DNA from: Sorangium cellulosum
GTDB lineage: Bacteria > Myxococcota_A > Polyangia > Polyangiales > Polyangiaceae
Length of the DNA stretch: 64,000 nt
Assembly: GCF_002950945.1 (NCBI RefSeq)
Contig: NZ_CP012673.1
Span: 9,376,501 to 9,440,500, forward strand
Direction of reading: 5' to 3'
How positions within the stretch are numbered: the first letter of the stretch is position 1; each line of letters opens with the position of its first letter. The notes beneath the pieces were generated by a model that was given only the letters and a program-made list of their open reading frames with translations, ran no database searches and had not been told where the DNA came from. Below, in pieces: positions 17,096 to 26,036 of the stretch. Made by a program: the position numbers and the translations under genes.

Positions 17096-20000
17096 ATGGC
17101 CAAGGTCACCGCGCTGGGCATGGACACCATCACCGAGAAGTCCGGCCACCAGATGACCGGCATGGCGGTCAGCGTGTGCCTGACGCCAGCGGCACCGAGC
17201 CCGCTGCCGATTCCCTATCCCACGATGGGCACGGTCGCCGAGGGGATCACCGACCCGTGTATGCGCACCAAGATCGAGGGGGCGAAGATCCTCACGGTGG
17301 GCGGCTGCATGAAGGCCTGTCATGGCAACGAGCCGGGCACGCTGAAGGAGGTCGTCAGCCTCAACACGGCCGGGCCGTGCTTCCCGTGGCTCGGGGCGCC
17401 CAACGTCTTCATCGAGCTCGGCATGGCCGGCATCACCGGCAGCATGGGGCAGATGAACAAGAGCATCACCGTGGGCGCCGGCGCCAGCGCGAGCGGGGCG
17501 GGCGGCGGGGGTGGAGGGGGCGGGGCGGGCGGCGCGGGCGGCGCCGGGCCAGGGGGCGCGAGGGCAGGATCACCCAGCAATGCGGGAGGGGGCGGCGGCG
17601 GGAGCAATCAAGGAGCCGGCCCGCCGAACCCGCCGGCGCCCCCCGGCGCCGAGGGGCAGGCGAAGGCTGGCCACCCGATCGATATCGTGACCGGCGCGAT
17701 GTACACGGTGCCGGCCGTCGACTTCCAGCTCCTCGGGCCGTCGGCCGTGCAATGGGTCCGGCAGTACCGCACCTCGGCCGTGCGACGTAACTGCGGCCTG
17801 GGATGGGGCTGGTCTCACGCCTATTCCTGGCGCGCAAGCCTCACGCCCGCTGGCATCGAGGTCATCGACAGCGAGGGAGCCATGGTGCTGTTTCCTCGGC
17901 TCAGCGACGGCGAGATGGCGCGCGCTCCCTTCGAGCGCCGGCTGTCGCGTCGCGGCGGCGATCTGGTCCTCGCCCTCGACGACGAAGACGAGCGCATTCT
18001 CCGGAGAGACGACTCCGGCACCTACCGCCTCGTCGCGATCCGCGACCGCTGCGGGAACCTGGTCGAGATCGAATGGGACAGGGGCGAGGTGTGCGCCGTC
18101 GTCGACAGCGTGGGTCGCCGCGCAGAGCGCGAGCGCTTCCCCGGTGGAGAGCGCTGGTTCCTCGTCCTCGTGGACGGCGAGGGCAAGACGCACCGCCTCC
18201 GAGCCGTCACGTACGAGGTGGACCCGCGTGGCGATCTCGTGCGCGTGACCGACAGGGGGGGCGGCGTCACCGAGTACCGTTATGATGAGGACCATTTCCT
18301 GGTGGAGGAGCGGCTGCCCGGAGGGCTCGTCTTTCACTTTCGTTACGAGGATGGCCCCGATGGCCGGCGGCGCTGCGTCGAGACCTGGGGCGAGCTGCCC
18401 GGGCGCGACATCCTCGCCGAGATCGGCGGAGGCACGCGGCTGTCTCCGCCGGGCGCGCGCGGGATCTACCACACGCGGCTCCGGTACGGCCCGGAGCCGC
18501 TCCAGACCACGGTGATCGACGCGGAGGGCGGCACGTACCGCTACGCTGGCAACGAGCTCGGCCTCGTCACCCGCTGCACCGATCCGCTCGGCCGGACACG
18601 CTGGTTCACCTACGACCCCATGGGCAGGCTCGTGGCGATACGCGACCCGATCGGCAATGTCGCGCGCTTCAGCTACGACGCCTCGGGCCGAGTCACCGCC
18701 GCCGTCGACGAGCGCGGGAGCCGCACGACGCTCCAGCGCGACGACCGCGGGAACGTGGTCGCCGTCGTCGCCCCCGGATCTCACCGCTGGGAGATGAAGC
18801 ATGACGCGCGGGGGCTCCTCGTCGAGCGCAAGGACCCGCGCGGCATGGTCGCGACCTGCGTGTACGACGAGCGGGGACTCGCCACCGGGAAGACCGGACC
18901 GAGCGGCACCGAGACCATGCGCTACGACGCGCACGGCAACCTGCACGAGTTCGTGAACGCCCTCGGCGCGACGTGGAAATACACGCACGACCTCCTCGGC
19001 CAGATCGTCGCCGTGGAGGGCCCATCCGAGTACCGCTACACGCTCGCTTATGACGGCTACGGCCGCCTGACCGAGGTGGACGGCCCGTGTGGCCAGCACA
19101 TGGCGCGCGCCCACGACGCGTTCGGGCACGTCGCCGCGGAGGAGCTGCCGGGCGGCGCGCTCACGACGTATCGCTTCGTCGGCCCGGCGCTGCTCGAGTG
19201 CAGGCGCCCCGATGGCTCCGTGGTGCGCTGGGGGTACGATGCCCTGCTGCGCCTGCGATGGGTGGAGAACCCTGCTGGCGAGCGTTGTACATTCGACTAC
19301 AACGCCGCGGGTCAGCTCGTACGGGAACGAACGTTCGCGGGACACGAGCATCGCTACGAGTACGACGGCGCCGGACGATGTTCGGTCAGGGTGTGGCCGG
19401 ATGAGCAATGGCACCGCTATGTTCGCGACGCGACCGGGCGTGTCGTCGCCGTCGAGCGCTCCGACGGACGGCTCGATCGCTTCGAGCGGGACGACCGCGG
19501 GCTCGTCGTCCGCGCCTCGAACCAGGAGGTGACGATCGAGCTCGAGCGCGACGGCCTCGGGCACGTGGTGCGTGAGGTGCAGCGGGCTTCAGGGTGGGAG
19601 TTCGCCGTGGAACACCGCTGCCCTGCGGCGGAGCCGGTCGAGGTGCACGCCTACTCGACGGGATGGAGCGTCGCCATCCAGCGAGGCGCTTACGGCGGCA
19701 CGAAGGAGCTCGTCATCGAGGCGGGCGGCGCCGTCGAGGAGGCGGTCCTCTTCGAGCGCGACGAGCGCCAGCGCGAGGTGAGCCGCCGGCGGAAGGCAGA
19801 TGGCGCCGGGGTGTCCACGCGACGCGACGCGCTCGGGCGCCCTGTGGAGGTCCAGATCGTCGACGGGCTCGGAGGCGCCGCCCGGCGGCGCGCCTACCAC
19901 TGGAGTCCCCTCGGCGGGCTCGCCGCCCTCGAGGACAGCGAGCTGGGCTGGCGCACGTACGATCTCGACGCCCTCGGGCGCCCGCTTCGTGTCCAGGAAG

Positions 20001-21319
20001 CCGGCCGCACCGAGGCGTTCCAGTACTCACCGCACGGGACGCCGCTGCCCAGAGGGACGGCAGCGGCGCTCGGTCCTGGCGGCAGGGTGCTTCGGCTGGG
20101 CGAGCGTCGTTACGTGTGGGACGCGCGCGGGCGCCTGCAGCGACGCGTCGACGCGACGCAGAGCTGGACCTTCGTGTACGATAACGACGATCGCCTCGTC
20201 GAGGCGACGCGTGGAGACGGCTACCGGCAGCGTTTCCTCTACGACCCTTTCGACCGTCGCATCGCGGTCATCGGCTCCGACGGCCGGAGCACCTGGTTCG
20301 GCTGGGACGCCTCTGCGCTCGTGGAGGAGCGCTCGTCGGACGGCAGCGTCGTGCGCCGCGTCTTCGAGAGCGACGAGCATACCCCGCTGCTCGAGAGCGC
20401 CGGCCCGGGGCGGTGGCGGCTCGTCGCGACAGACGCCACCGGCGCGCCGTGGTTCCTCGTCGGGCGCGACGCCGACCACGGTGGAATCGAGCTCTCCACA
20501 TGGGGCAACGTGTCGTGGCAGCGCGGCGAGGTGACCGCGCTTCGGTTCGCGGGTCAGCGGTTCGACCCGGAGACCGGGCTCGTCTACAACCGCCATCGCT
20601 ACTACGCGCCCGAGCTCGCCCAGTACACGACCCCCGATCCGCTGGTGAGCGACGGCTCCTTCCAGGACGTGGGGTTCGTCCCCAATCCGACGGTGTTCAT
20701 CGATCCCTTCGGGCTGATCATCATCGTCGGCGTCCGGAGCGAGGCGGACGAGGATCCCGAGCTTCGGCGGGCGAGGGAGGCGCGCGCCAACGCACGCCCC
20801 GGTGAGCGCGTCGTCTACGCCAACGAGCTCTACAACCCCAACACCGGCCGAGGGGTACGCCTCGACAACCTGGCGCCCGGCGAAGAGGTCGAGATCCTCT
20901 CGCACGGCACCCGCGGCGGCGTACGTTTCGGCAAGAGCGTCGAGAACGGCACCGCCGTGGCCGGCAGGCTGCAACGGGCCGGCTTGCAGCCCGGCACGCC
21001 CATCACGGTGGTCGCGTGCCGCTCTGGAGACCCAGGGCCCACGGGCAGCAGCGTGGTGGATCAGATCCACGCGTCGACGGGCGGCGCGAACCCGGTGACC
21101 GGCATCGCCTCGAACGTCGGCGCGGATCCGGCAGGCGCGGGGCTCGGGTTCGTCCGACCGGCGGTCCCGGCGAGCGTCGCACAACGCGCGACTCCCGGCC
21201 CCGAGGGCTCGGTCGCGCTCGTGGACGCCCACTGGGTCCGGCGGGAGGGCAGCGGTGCCTCCGAGACCACGTACGGTCTGGTCCAGCCCCCGTCGCGGTT
21301 CGTACCGCCATTCACCTGA
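17096..21319 (+). CDS. PAAR-like/RHS polymorphic effector with peptidase-like tip
   Basis: A 1407-residue RHS effector. Residues 1-120 are a DUF4150 PAAR-like spike domain (GHQMTGMAVSVCLTPA, PYPTMG, CMKACHGNEPGTLKEVVS). A Gly-rich linker spans about 125-185, a DUF6531-like segment follows (GHPIDIVTGAMYTVPAVDF), then RHS/YD repeats to the core end FDPETGLVYNRHRYYAPELAQ and the junction DPFGL at 1203-1207. The 200-residue tip (1208-1407) carries hydrophobic-S-H1270-G and, 38 residues on, ITVV-A-C1308-R-S-G, the His-Gly/Ala-Cys layout of clan CD cysteine peptidases. PAAR-like RHS proteins are usually delivered by type VI secretion; no secretion genes lie in the window. ATG 17096 is chosen because the PAAR-like domain begins there. 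Confidence 0.88.
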   Translation: MAKVTALGMDTITEKSGHQMTGMAVSVCLTPAAPSPLPIPYPTMGTVAEGITDPCMRTKIEGAKILTVGGCMKACHGNEPGTLKEVVSLNTAGPCFPWLGAPNVFIELGMAGITGSMGQMNKSITVGAGASASGAGGGGGGGGAGGAGGAGPGGARAGSPSNAGGGGGGSNQGAGPPNPPAPPGAEGQAKAGHPIDIVTGAMYTVPAVDFQLLGPSAVQWVRQYRTSAVRRNCGLGWGWSHAYSWRASLTPAGIEVIDSEGAMVLFPRLSDGEMARAPFERRLSRRGGDLVLALDDEDERILRRDDSGTYRLVAIRDRCGNLVEIEWDRGEVCAVVDSVGRRAERERFPGGERWFLVLVDGEGKTHRLRAVTYEVDPRGDLVRVTDRGGGVTEYRYDEDHFLVEERLPGGLVFHFRYEDGPDGRRRCVETWGELPGRDILAEIGGGTRLSPPGARGIYHTRLRYGPEPLQTTVIDAEGGTYRYAGNELGLVTRCTDPLGRTRWFTYDPMGRLVAIRDPIGNVARFSYDASGRVTAAVDERGSRTTLQRDDRGNVVAVVAPGSHRWEMKHDARGLLVERKDPRGMVATCVYDERGLATGKTGPSGTETMRYDAHGNLHEFVNALGATWKYTHDLLGQIVAVEGPSEYRYTLAYDGYGRLTEVDGPCGQHMARAHDAFGHVAAEELPGGALTTYRFVGPALLECRRPDGSVVRWGYDALLRLRWVENPAGERCTFDYNAAGQLVRERTFAGHEHRYEYDGAGRCSVRVWPDEQWHRYVRDATGRVVAVERSDGRLDRFERDDRGLVVRASNQEVTIELERDGLGHVVREVQRASGWEFAVEHRCPAAEPVEVHAYSTGWSVAIQRGAYGGTKELVIEAGGAVEEAVLFERDERQREVSRRRKADGAGVSTRRDALGRPVEVQIVDGLGGAARRRAYHWSPLGGLAALEDSELGWRTYDLDALGRPLRVQEAGRTEAFQYSPHGTPLPRGTAAALGPGGRVLRLGERRYVWDARGRLQRRVDATQSWTFVYDNDDRLVEATRGDGYRQRFLYDPFDRRIAVIGSDGRSTWFGWDASALVEERSSDGSVVRRVFESDEHTPLLESAGPGRWRLVATDATGAPWFLVGRDADHGGIELSTWGNVSWQRGEVTALRFAGQRFDPETGLVYNRHRYYAPELAQYTTPDPLVSDGSFQDVGFVPNPTVFIDPFGLIIIVGVRSEADEDPELRRAREARANARPGERVVYANELYNPNTGRGVRLDNLAPGEEVEILSHGTRGGVRFGKSVENGTAVAGRLQRAGLQPGTPITVVACRSGDPGPTGSSVVDQIHASTGGANPVTGIASNVGADPAGAGLGFVRPAVPASVAQRATPGPEGSVALVDAHWVRREGSGASETTYGLVQPPSRFVPPFT

Positions 21320-22391
21320 CGAGGAGGTCAGGCGTCTCGATCCAGATCGCGAGGAAGGGCCTCGGGGCGCCTCGCCGCAGCACCATGACGAGGAAGGGCC
21401 CGTTGCACACGATCGTGCGCGGCGGCAGAGAGAGCCCTCGAAACTCCGCCTCCGAGACGAGCGTTGCGCCCCCCTCGTCGAGCCGGAAGCGCACGCGCTC
21501 GAGGACCTCGCCGAGCGCCTGCGCCTCGAACCCCGGGTTCGCGATGCGCGTGCCGTGGAGCTCGTCGTAGCGGCGAACACGGTCGAAGTCGATGCACGGG
21601 ATCTCGAACTTCTCCTCCCGTGTCAGGAACGCGCGCGGATCGGCCGCGGCGTCCTCGCGCAGGTGAGAGACCGCCCACGCGACCGTGCCGGCGAGCGTTC
21701 GCCGTGGGGTCGCGCGGGCGACGACGAGGCAATCCGCGGGATCCTCGGTGACGAGCTCCACCACGAACTCCTCCGAGGGCTCGTGTGCTTCGGGTTCCCG
21801 GCCGTACTCCTCGTCCGGGATGAACCGGTGATGGTGGACGATCACCTGTCTGGCGAGCCGGGAGTACGTGTCCCCGGGTGCGAAGGGGTCCCCGAGGCTG
21901 AAGCTGTCGACGTCGACGCCGCGGAAGCGCATCCAGCCGTGCAGGCGCTGAAATGGACAGCGGAACCTCCACGTCTTCGCCATGTACGCATAGGCGCCGA
22001 GGAGATCCGGCTCCGGCTCGCGGGAGAGCAGCCGGGCGTCGCCCGCGCCGCCGAACCTCTGCTCGAGCAGGGACTCCACCTGGCGTAGCCATTCCGCGGT
22101 GCGGAGCCCTCCGACGGCGACACACGAGGCGGGATCCACCTCTTCCGGCGCAACGGGGCTCTCGTTGAGGGCGCGCACGAGCGCTGCCGCGCCGTCTTCC
22201 TGAGCGGGCTCGCGCAGGATCAGCGGACCGCCGATGAACGCACACAGCTGTCTCCACGCGAGCTCGAGCGACGCACACCACACGAGATCCCGATCCGGCG
22301 CGTGATCGACGTGGAGCGTCGGCACGATGGGCCGTCCGGGCGACTGCTCCGAGGTGGCGACGTACTCGGACAACGACCCTCGCGATGTCAT
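21312..22391 (-). CDS. serpin-like protein, candidate immunity factor
   Basis: A 359-residue protein, close to serpin length, with no signal peptide. The last 60 residues read like a serpin C-terminus: a FRLDEGGATLVSEAEF hinge-like segment (DEGG at 305-308), a loop of about 20 residues, then CNGPFLVMVLRRG and FLAIWIETPDLL, matching the F-x-D-H-P-F-x-F-x-I...ILF-x-G pattern. A preceding KFEIPCIDFDRV fits the serpin L-P-x-F-x-I strand. The N-terminal half (VWCASLELAWRQL) is more diverged. It overlaps the RHS gene tail-to-tail by eight bases. The family assignment is my reading, not established; otherwise it is a hypothetical protein. Confidence 0.55.
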   Translation of the reverse strand: MTSRGSLSEYVATSEQSPGRPIVPTLHVDHAPDRDLVWCASLELAWRQLCAFIGGPLILREPAQEDGAAALVRALNESPVAPEEVDPASCVAVGGLRTAEWLRQVESLLEQRFGGAGDARLLSREPEPDLLGAYAYMAKTWRFRCPFQRLHGWMRFRGVDVDSFSLGDPFAPGDTYSRLARQVIVHHHRFIPDEEYGREPEAHEPSEEFVVELVTEDPADCLVVARATPRRTLAGTVAWAVSHLREDAAADPRAFLTREEKFEIPCIDFDRVRRYDELHGTRIANPGFEAQALGEVLERVRFRLDEGGATLVSEAEFRGLSLPPRTIVCNGPFLVMVLRRGAPRPFLAIWIETPDLLVR

Positions 22392-22525
22392 GGCGCCGGA
22401 TGCCTCCTGTCCACGAGAGCCCGAGGAGGCGCGGCGCTCCGCGTCCGCCTCGATACGGCAGGCCCGCCACGGTGGGCCCGCCCGCGGAACCTACGCCATC
22501 CGGATGCTCCTGTCGCGCTTCTCGC

Positions 22526-22577
22526 TTGACAAGCGCTCCGGCTTCGCATATCGAAATTGAACATCACTTTCAATATC
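22526..22577 (+). promoter_or_regulatory. sigma70-like promoter with Fur-box-like site
   Basis: TTGACA at 22526-22531 is followed after 17 bases by TATCGA (22549-22554). Immediately downstream, 22556-22574 forms the inverted repeat ATTGAA-(7)-TTCAAT. On the minus strand, 22577-22559 matches 13 of 19 bases of the Escherichia coli Fur consensus. This is the only AT-rich island in the 317-base gap 22392-22708. A repressor here would block transcription of the two genes that follow. Fur binding is an inference. Confidence 0.45.
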
Positions 22578-22708
22578 AACACGGCGCCTGGTGCGCGCCG
22601 GAGAAAGCCGAAGAGGAGCCGACCCATGTCCCCTGCCCTCCGCCCGTCCCGATGCGCCGCGGCCGTCGCTTTGCCCTGGACCGACGCGCCCACGCGGGAG
22701 GGAGCGCC

Positions 22709-23170
22709 GTGAGCCTGCGCCCCCCTTTCTCGGTGGATCCCCCGCCGCGGCCGGATCTCGAGCGCCGCGAGCGCGCGCGGCCGCGCGACGAGCGCGCCCA
22801 TGAAGAGCGCTGGCCGCCGCCGCCGCACGATCCTCGCGAGCGCGACCTCGCGCTCTCGGTGGCCGGCTGGGAGGTGCGCCTCTTCGGAGGGCGGAAGTTC
22901 GAGTACTTCGTCGCGCGCGGCTTCTGGCACCTGCAGCTCTGGCACCCGGTGGCGCGCGCCTCCGTGCTGACGCCCTCGCGGCTCACCCGCGGGCTCTACG
23001 AGGCCTACCCGATCGCGAACTGGAAGGCGCAAGCGCCCGACTACGACCAGCTCGCCGCGCTCGTCGCCGGCATGTTCGCGGCGGAGCTCCCGGAGAAGTC
23101 CGCGGTGCTCCGCCTGGAACGTGCGCTCGTCACCGAGGTCGTCCGGGGCAGCGGCGGGGTGCTCTCGTGA
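22709..23170 (+). CDS. uncharacterised protein with W/F-rich domain
   Basis: A 153-residue protein of unknown family. The first 50 residues are Pro/Arg-rich and probably disordered. Residues about 55-125 form a compact-looking domain rich in aromatic residues: GWEVRLFGGRKFEYFVARGFW, HLQLWHP and GLYEAYPIANWKAQAPDYDQL. The GTG at 22709 was chosen for the GGGAGGG site in front; an in-frame ATG at 22652 is possible. It is followed 70 bases later by a methyltransferase gene and shares the promoter at 22526, so the two probably work together. Confidence 0.6.
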   Translation: MSLRPPFSVDPPPRPDLERRERARPRDERAHEERWPPPPHDPRERDLALSVAGWEVRLFGGRKFEYFVARGFWHLQLWHPVARASVLTPSRLTRGLYEAYPIANWKAQAPDYDQLAALVAGMFAAELPEKSAVLRLERALVTEVVRGSGGVLS

Positions 23171-23240
23171 GGCGCCGGCTCCCGGGCGCGCCCGCGCTCG
23201 CGCGGACGCCGGCGCGTGCCCCGGCGCGCGAGGAGGGGCG

Positions 23241-24014
23241 ATGACGTCCGCGGCCGTCCCCAGGGACGTCGTGCTCTCGCTGGTCGGGCGCGCCGCGGCG
23301 CGGTCGCGGTTTCCGGAGCTCGGCCTCTCGGATCCGTGGGCCGAGGCGATGGCGGCCACGCTTGACCTCGATCCGGCGGGCTTCGACGAGCGCGCGCTCC
23401 GGACCGAGGCCGTGCGCACCATGGCCGTCGATCGGCTCGTGCGGCGTTTTTTCGCGCGGAGCCCGCACGGCCTCGCCGTCGCGCTGAACGCCGGGCTCTG
23501 CACGCGCTTCTCGCGCGTCGACAACGGGACGCTCCGCTGGGTCGACCTCGATCCGCCGCCCGTGGCCGACTTCAAGTGCGCGCACCGCCCCAGCCAGCCG
23601 TCGGACCGCCACGCCATCGCGCGGCGCTGCTCCCTCGCCTGCACCGGCTGGATGGACTGCCTCCGCGGCGCGGGCGACGTCCCCACGCTCGTCATCGCCG
23701 AGGGCGCGCTGGAGCGGCAGCCCCACGCGCTCGTCGACGCGTTCTTCACGAAGACCTCCGCGCGCCTCCCGCGGGGGACCGAGCTCATCGTCGACTGCGA
23801 GCCGTCCCCCCCGCTGCGGACGCCGCCGGGGCAGCGCGTGTGCCTCGAGATCCCCACCCCGGACGGCTCGGTGGCGCGTTACCCGCGGCTCCGCGCGATC
23901 GGCGCCGACGACGCCGCGGCGGCGCCCCCGCGCCCGCCGCGCGAGGTGAGCCGGGAGCACCGCCTGCCGCGAGGTGGAGAGTCGCCGTCGGTCCTCCACC
24001 TCCGCTTCGAGTGA
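23241..24014 (+). CDS. leucine-carboxyl-methyltransferase-like SAM enzyme
   Basis: A 257-residue class I SAM-dependent methyltransferase of the LCM/Tcmp (polyketide O-methyltransferase) branch. Evidence is AVALNAGLCTRFSRVDNGTLRWVDLDPPPV, the diverged form of the family's LGAGLDTR-x-R-L and W-x-D-L-D-x-P motifs, and the later PTLVIAEGALERQP segment equivalent to the VxxEGLLxYL motif. The Gly-rich loop is weaker than usual (NAGLCTR for GAGLDTR), so activity is not certain. ATG 23241 follows AGGAGGGG. Substrate unknown. Confidence 0.7.
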   Translation: MTSAAVPRDVVLSLVGRAAARSRFPELGLSDPWAEAMAATLDLDPAGFDERALRTEAVRTMAVDRLVRRFFARSPHGLAVALNAGLCTRFSRVDNGTLRWVDLDPPPVADFKCAHRPSQPSDRHAIARRCSLACTGWMDCLRGAGDVPTLVIAEGALERQPHALVDAFFTKTSARLPRGTELIVDCEPSPPLRTPPGQRVCLEIPTPDGSVARYPRLRAIGADDAAAAPPRPPREVSREHRLPRGGESPSVLHLRFE

Positions 24015-24225
24015 GCCCATGTTCCGGCGGACACGTGACTGGCACACGCGCGCGCGCGAACCCCACCACGCGACCCCACCTTCACCCCTCCACCTTTTCC
24101 CAAGTTGAGCGAGACCTGCTTTCCCCATGGGCACCTCCGCCTCATCTCCAGTTGCTTGCTCGCCGCATTTCTGCTGCCCTGATCCTGGACCGGCGACAGT
24201 CCCCCCGGCGTTCAGGCGAGCGAGC

Positions 24226-24705
24226 ATGCTGTATTGGGAGACACGTTTTCTTCGGATCGATTGGGACGAGGAGCTCCGGTGTGTGTGCACCGCGTGGAAG
24301 GACGCTTATGCCGACGGCAACGAGTACAGGACCGCGCTGGACAAGGTGCTGGACCTGGTCGTGCTGAAGAGAGCCAGCCGGCTCCTCGGCGACGGGCGCC
24401 GGATGAAGGTCATCTCCGAATCGGACCAGGAGTGGGTCGAGTCGAGCTGGATGCCCCGCTCGGCGCAGGCGGGCCTCCGTCGCTCGGCCCTGCTCCTGCC
24501 GAGGAGCGCCCTGGCGCAGCTCTCGGTCCACAGCATCCTGGCGCGGTACACGCTGTACGAGGGGCGCAGCGTCGAGGTGGTCAACGCCTATTTCGACGAC
24601 ATGGCGAAGGCCAGGGAATGGCTCCGCAAGCAGCCCGGCGGCGGCGCCGCGGAGGACCCCGGCCCCGCCAGCGCGCGGCGCGGGGCGCGCGAGCCAGGGC
24701 GGTGA
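24226..24705 (+). CDS. SpoIIAA/STAS-like protein
   Basis: A 159-residue protein opening with RFLRIDWDEELRCVCTAWKDAYADG, a pattern seen in SpoIIAA-like regulators of myxobacteria, followed by KVLDLVVLKRASRLLGDGRRMKVISESDQEWVESSW and a YFDDMAKAREWLRK C-terminal helix. It resembles the proteins at 2806 and 38082 in length and layout. ATG 24226 is preferred because the 33 upstream codons are Pro/Ala/Ser-rich and not domain-like. Function unknown. Confidence 0.6.
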   Translation: MLYWETRFLRIDWDEELRCVCTAWKDAYADGNEYRTALDKVLDLVVLKRASRLLGDGRRMKVISESDQEWVESSWMPRSAQAGLRRSALLLPRSALAQLSVHSILARYTLYEGRSVEVVNAYFDDMAKAREWLRKQPGGGAAEDPGPASARRGAREPGR

Positions 24706-24763
24706 CCCGACGGCAGCGCCAGCAGCCGGCCGGCGCGCCGCGCAGGCGCACAGAGCGGAGCGC

Positions 24764-26026
24764 TCAGTACACGCGGAACTGCCCGCTCAGGACCAGGAGC
24801 GAGAGGAGATTGAGGATCCCCGAGTAATAACGAGGCTGGCCGACCTCCAGCGTCTCCGCCCAGGCAGCCTCGATGTACTGCGCGCGATCCGCGTTCGTCG
24901 CCATGAGGCCGGTGACGCCGTTCATGACGATGAGCGCCCTGTCGCGACCGAATTCGAGGTTCCCGCCCTCGAGCAGGTACGACGGGCCGTAGGTGTCGAT
25001 CCCCTTCGCCGAGAAGAACGAGAGCAGCCGGTTGGCCTCCTCCACCTGCCACGGATCGACCCCGAACCAGATGTGATCGAGCGCCATGTTCAGCGACGTG
25101 CGGTAGGCCTCGGCGTCGAACGTGTGCGAGCCGAACACCGGCTCTCCCTCGAAGGTGGCGCGCTCCGGCATGAGGCCGGTGACCGGGTGCGCGGCGCGCT
25201 GCCAGTGCGCGCGCGCGCTGGCCGCGGCCTCGGACCAGAAGGTGTCCCCCGTGGCCTGAGCCCAGAGCTCGTAGTACGCGGGCATCTCGATCGAAGGCCG
25301 GGTGATCCCCGCCGCAGCGGTGTGCGGGAAGTCGAAGGCGAGCTTCGTCTCGGCGTCGAAGACGTTCGTCACCCCCTCGACCACGCCCCCGTTCTGCGCT
25401 TCCTTGTACCGCATCACCTCGAGCAGCTCGAGGGCGTCCGCCTCGTAGTCGATGTCCCCGGTGTCGCTCCCCCAGCGGTTGTGGGCGAAGATCAACGCCA
25501 TCGCGAGCTGCTGCTGGCCGAAGGGATCGAAGCACGGCAGAGGCCCCACCGGGGTGTCGCACGACGACTCGAAATAGCCCCGGCCAGGCCCGGAGGTGCG
25601 CTCGAGGCTGGCCTGGGCGTACCTCCAGAGCCGGTCGTGCTCCTCGCGCTTGTCGAGCTGGACCGCGATGATCATCCCGAGGCCGATGCCCTCGCTGCGC
25701 ACGTCCCCGTGGAAGGTGTCCACGATGCGCGCCTGGTCCTCGCCCTTCTCGTAGTAGATGGCCTCGTTGACCGGGTCGCCGTAGAAGAGCTGCTGGAAGC
25801 GCTCCTGGATCTTGGCCGCGATCTCGTCGTCGGTCTTGTGGAGCACGTCCTGGAGCTCGTTGGGGTACTGCTGAGGGCCGGCGATGGGCTGGAGCTCGTC
25901 GTAGCCAGGGCTGTCGTAGCCCAGGGAATCCACCGTGGTTCCACACGCAGGCAACAGGAGAGCGGCGCACAAACAGCCGGTGCGACGAGCTCCGTCGAGC
26001 AAGCGGTGGAGGGTGGGGCGGTGCAT
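24764..26026 (-). CDS. GH8 family glycoside hydrolase lipoprotein
   Basis: A 420-residue lipoprotein (LLLPAC lipobox, Cys28) with a glycoside hydrolase family 8 domain. The likely general acid is E112 in the GH8 motif SEGIGLGMIIAV, and the GYFESSCDTP and FDAEAYRTSLNMALD segments fit the (alpha/alpha)6 barrel. Family 8 includes cellulases, chitosanases and reducing-end xylose-releasing exo-oligoxylanases; the single-domain layout and motif look closest to the last, but substrate cannot be fixed. Surface anchoring suits a polysaccharide-degrading soil myxobacterium. Confidence 0.82.
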   Translation of the reverse strand: MHRPTLHRLLDGARRTGCLCAALLLPACGTTVDSLGYDSPGYDELQPIAGPQQYPNELQDVLHKTDDEIAAKIQERFQQLFYGDPVNEAIYYEKGEDQARIVDTFHGDVRSEGIGLGMIIAVQLDKREEHDRLWRYAQASLERTSGPGRGYFESSCDTPVGPLPCFDPFGQQQLAMALIFAHNRWGSDTGDIDYEADALELLEVMRYKEAQNGGVVEGVTNVFDAETKLAFDFPHTAAAGITRPSIEMPAYYELWAQATGDTFWSEAAASARAHWQRAAHPVTGLMPERATFEGEPVFGSHTFDAEAYRTSLNMALDHIWFGVDPWQVEEANRLLSFFSAKGIDTYGPSYLLEGGNLEFGRDRALIVMNGVTGLMATNADRAQYIEAAWAETLEVGQPRYYSGILNLLSLLVLSGQFRVY

Positions 26027-26036
26027 GAACCGAAGC

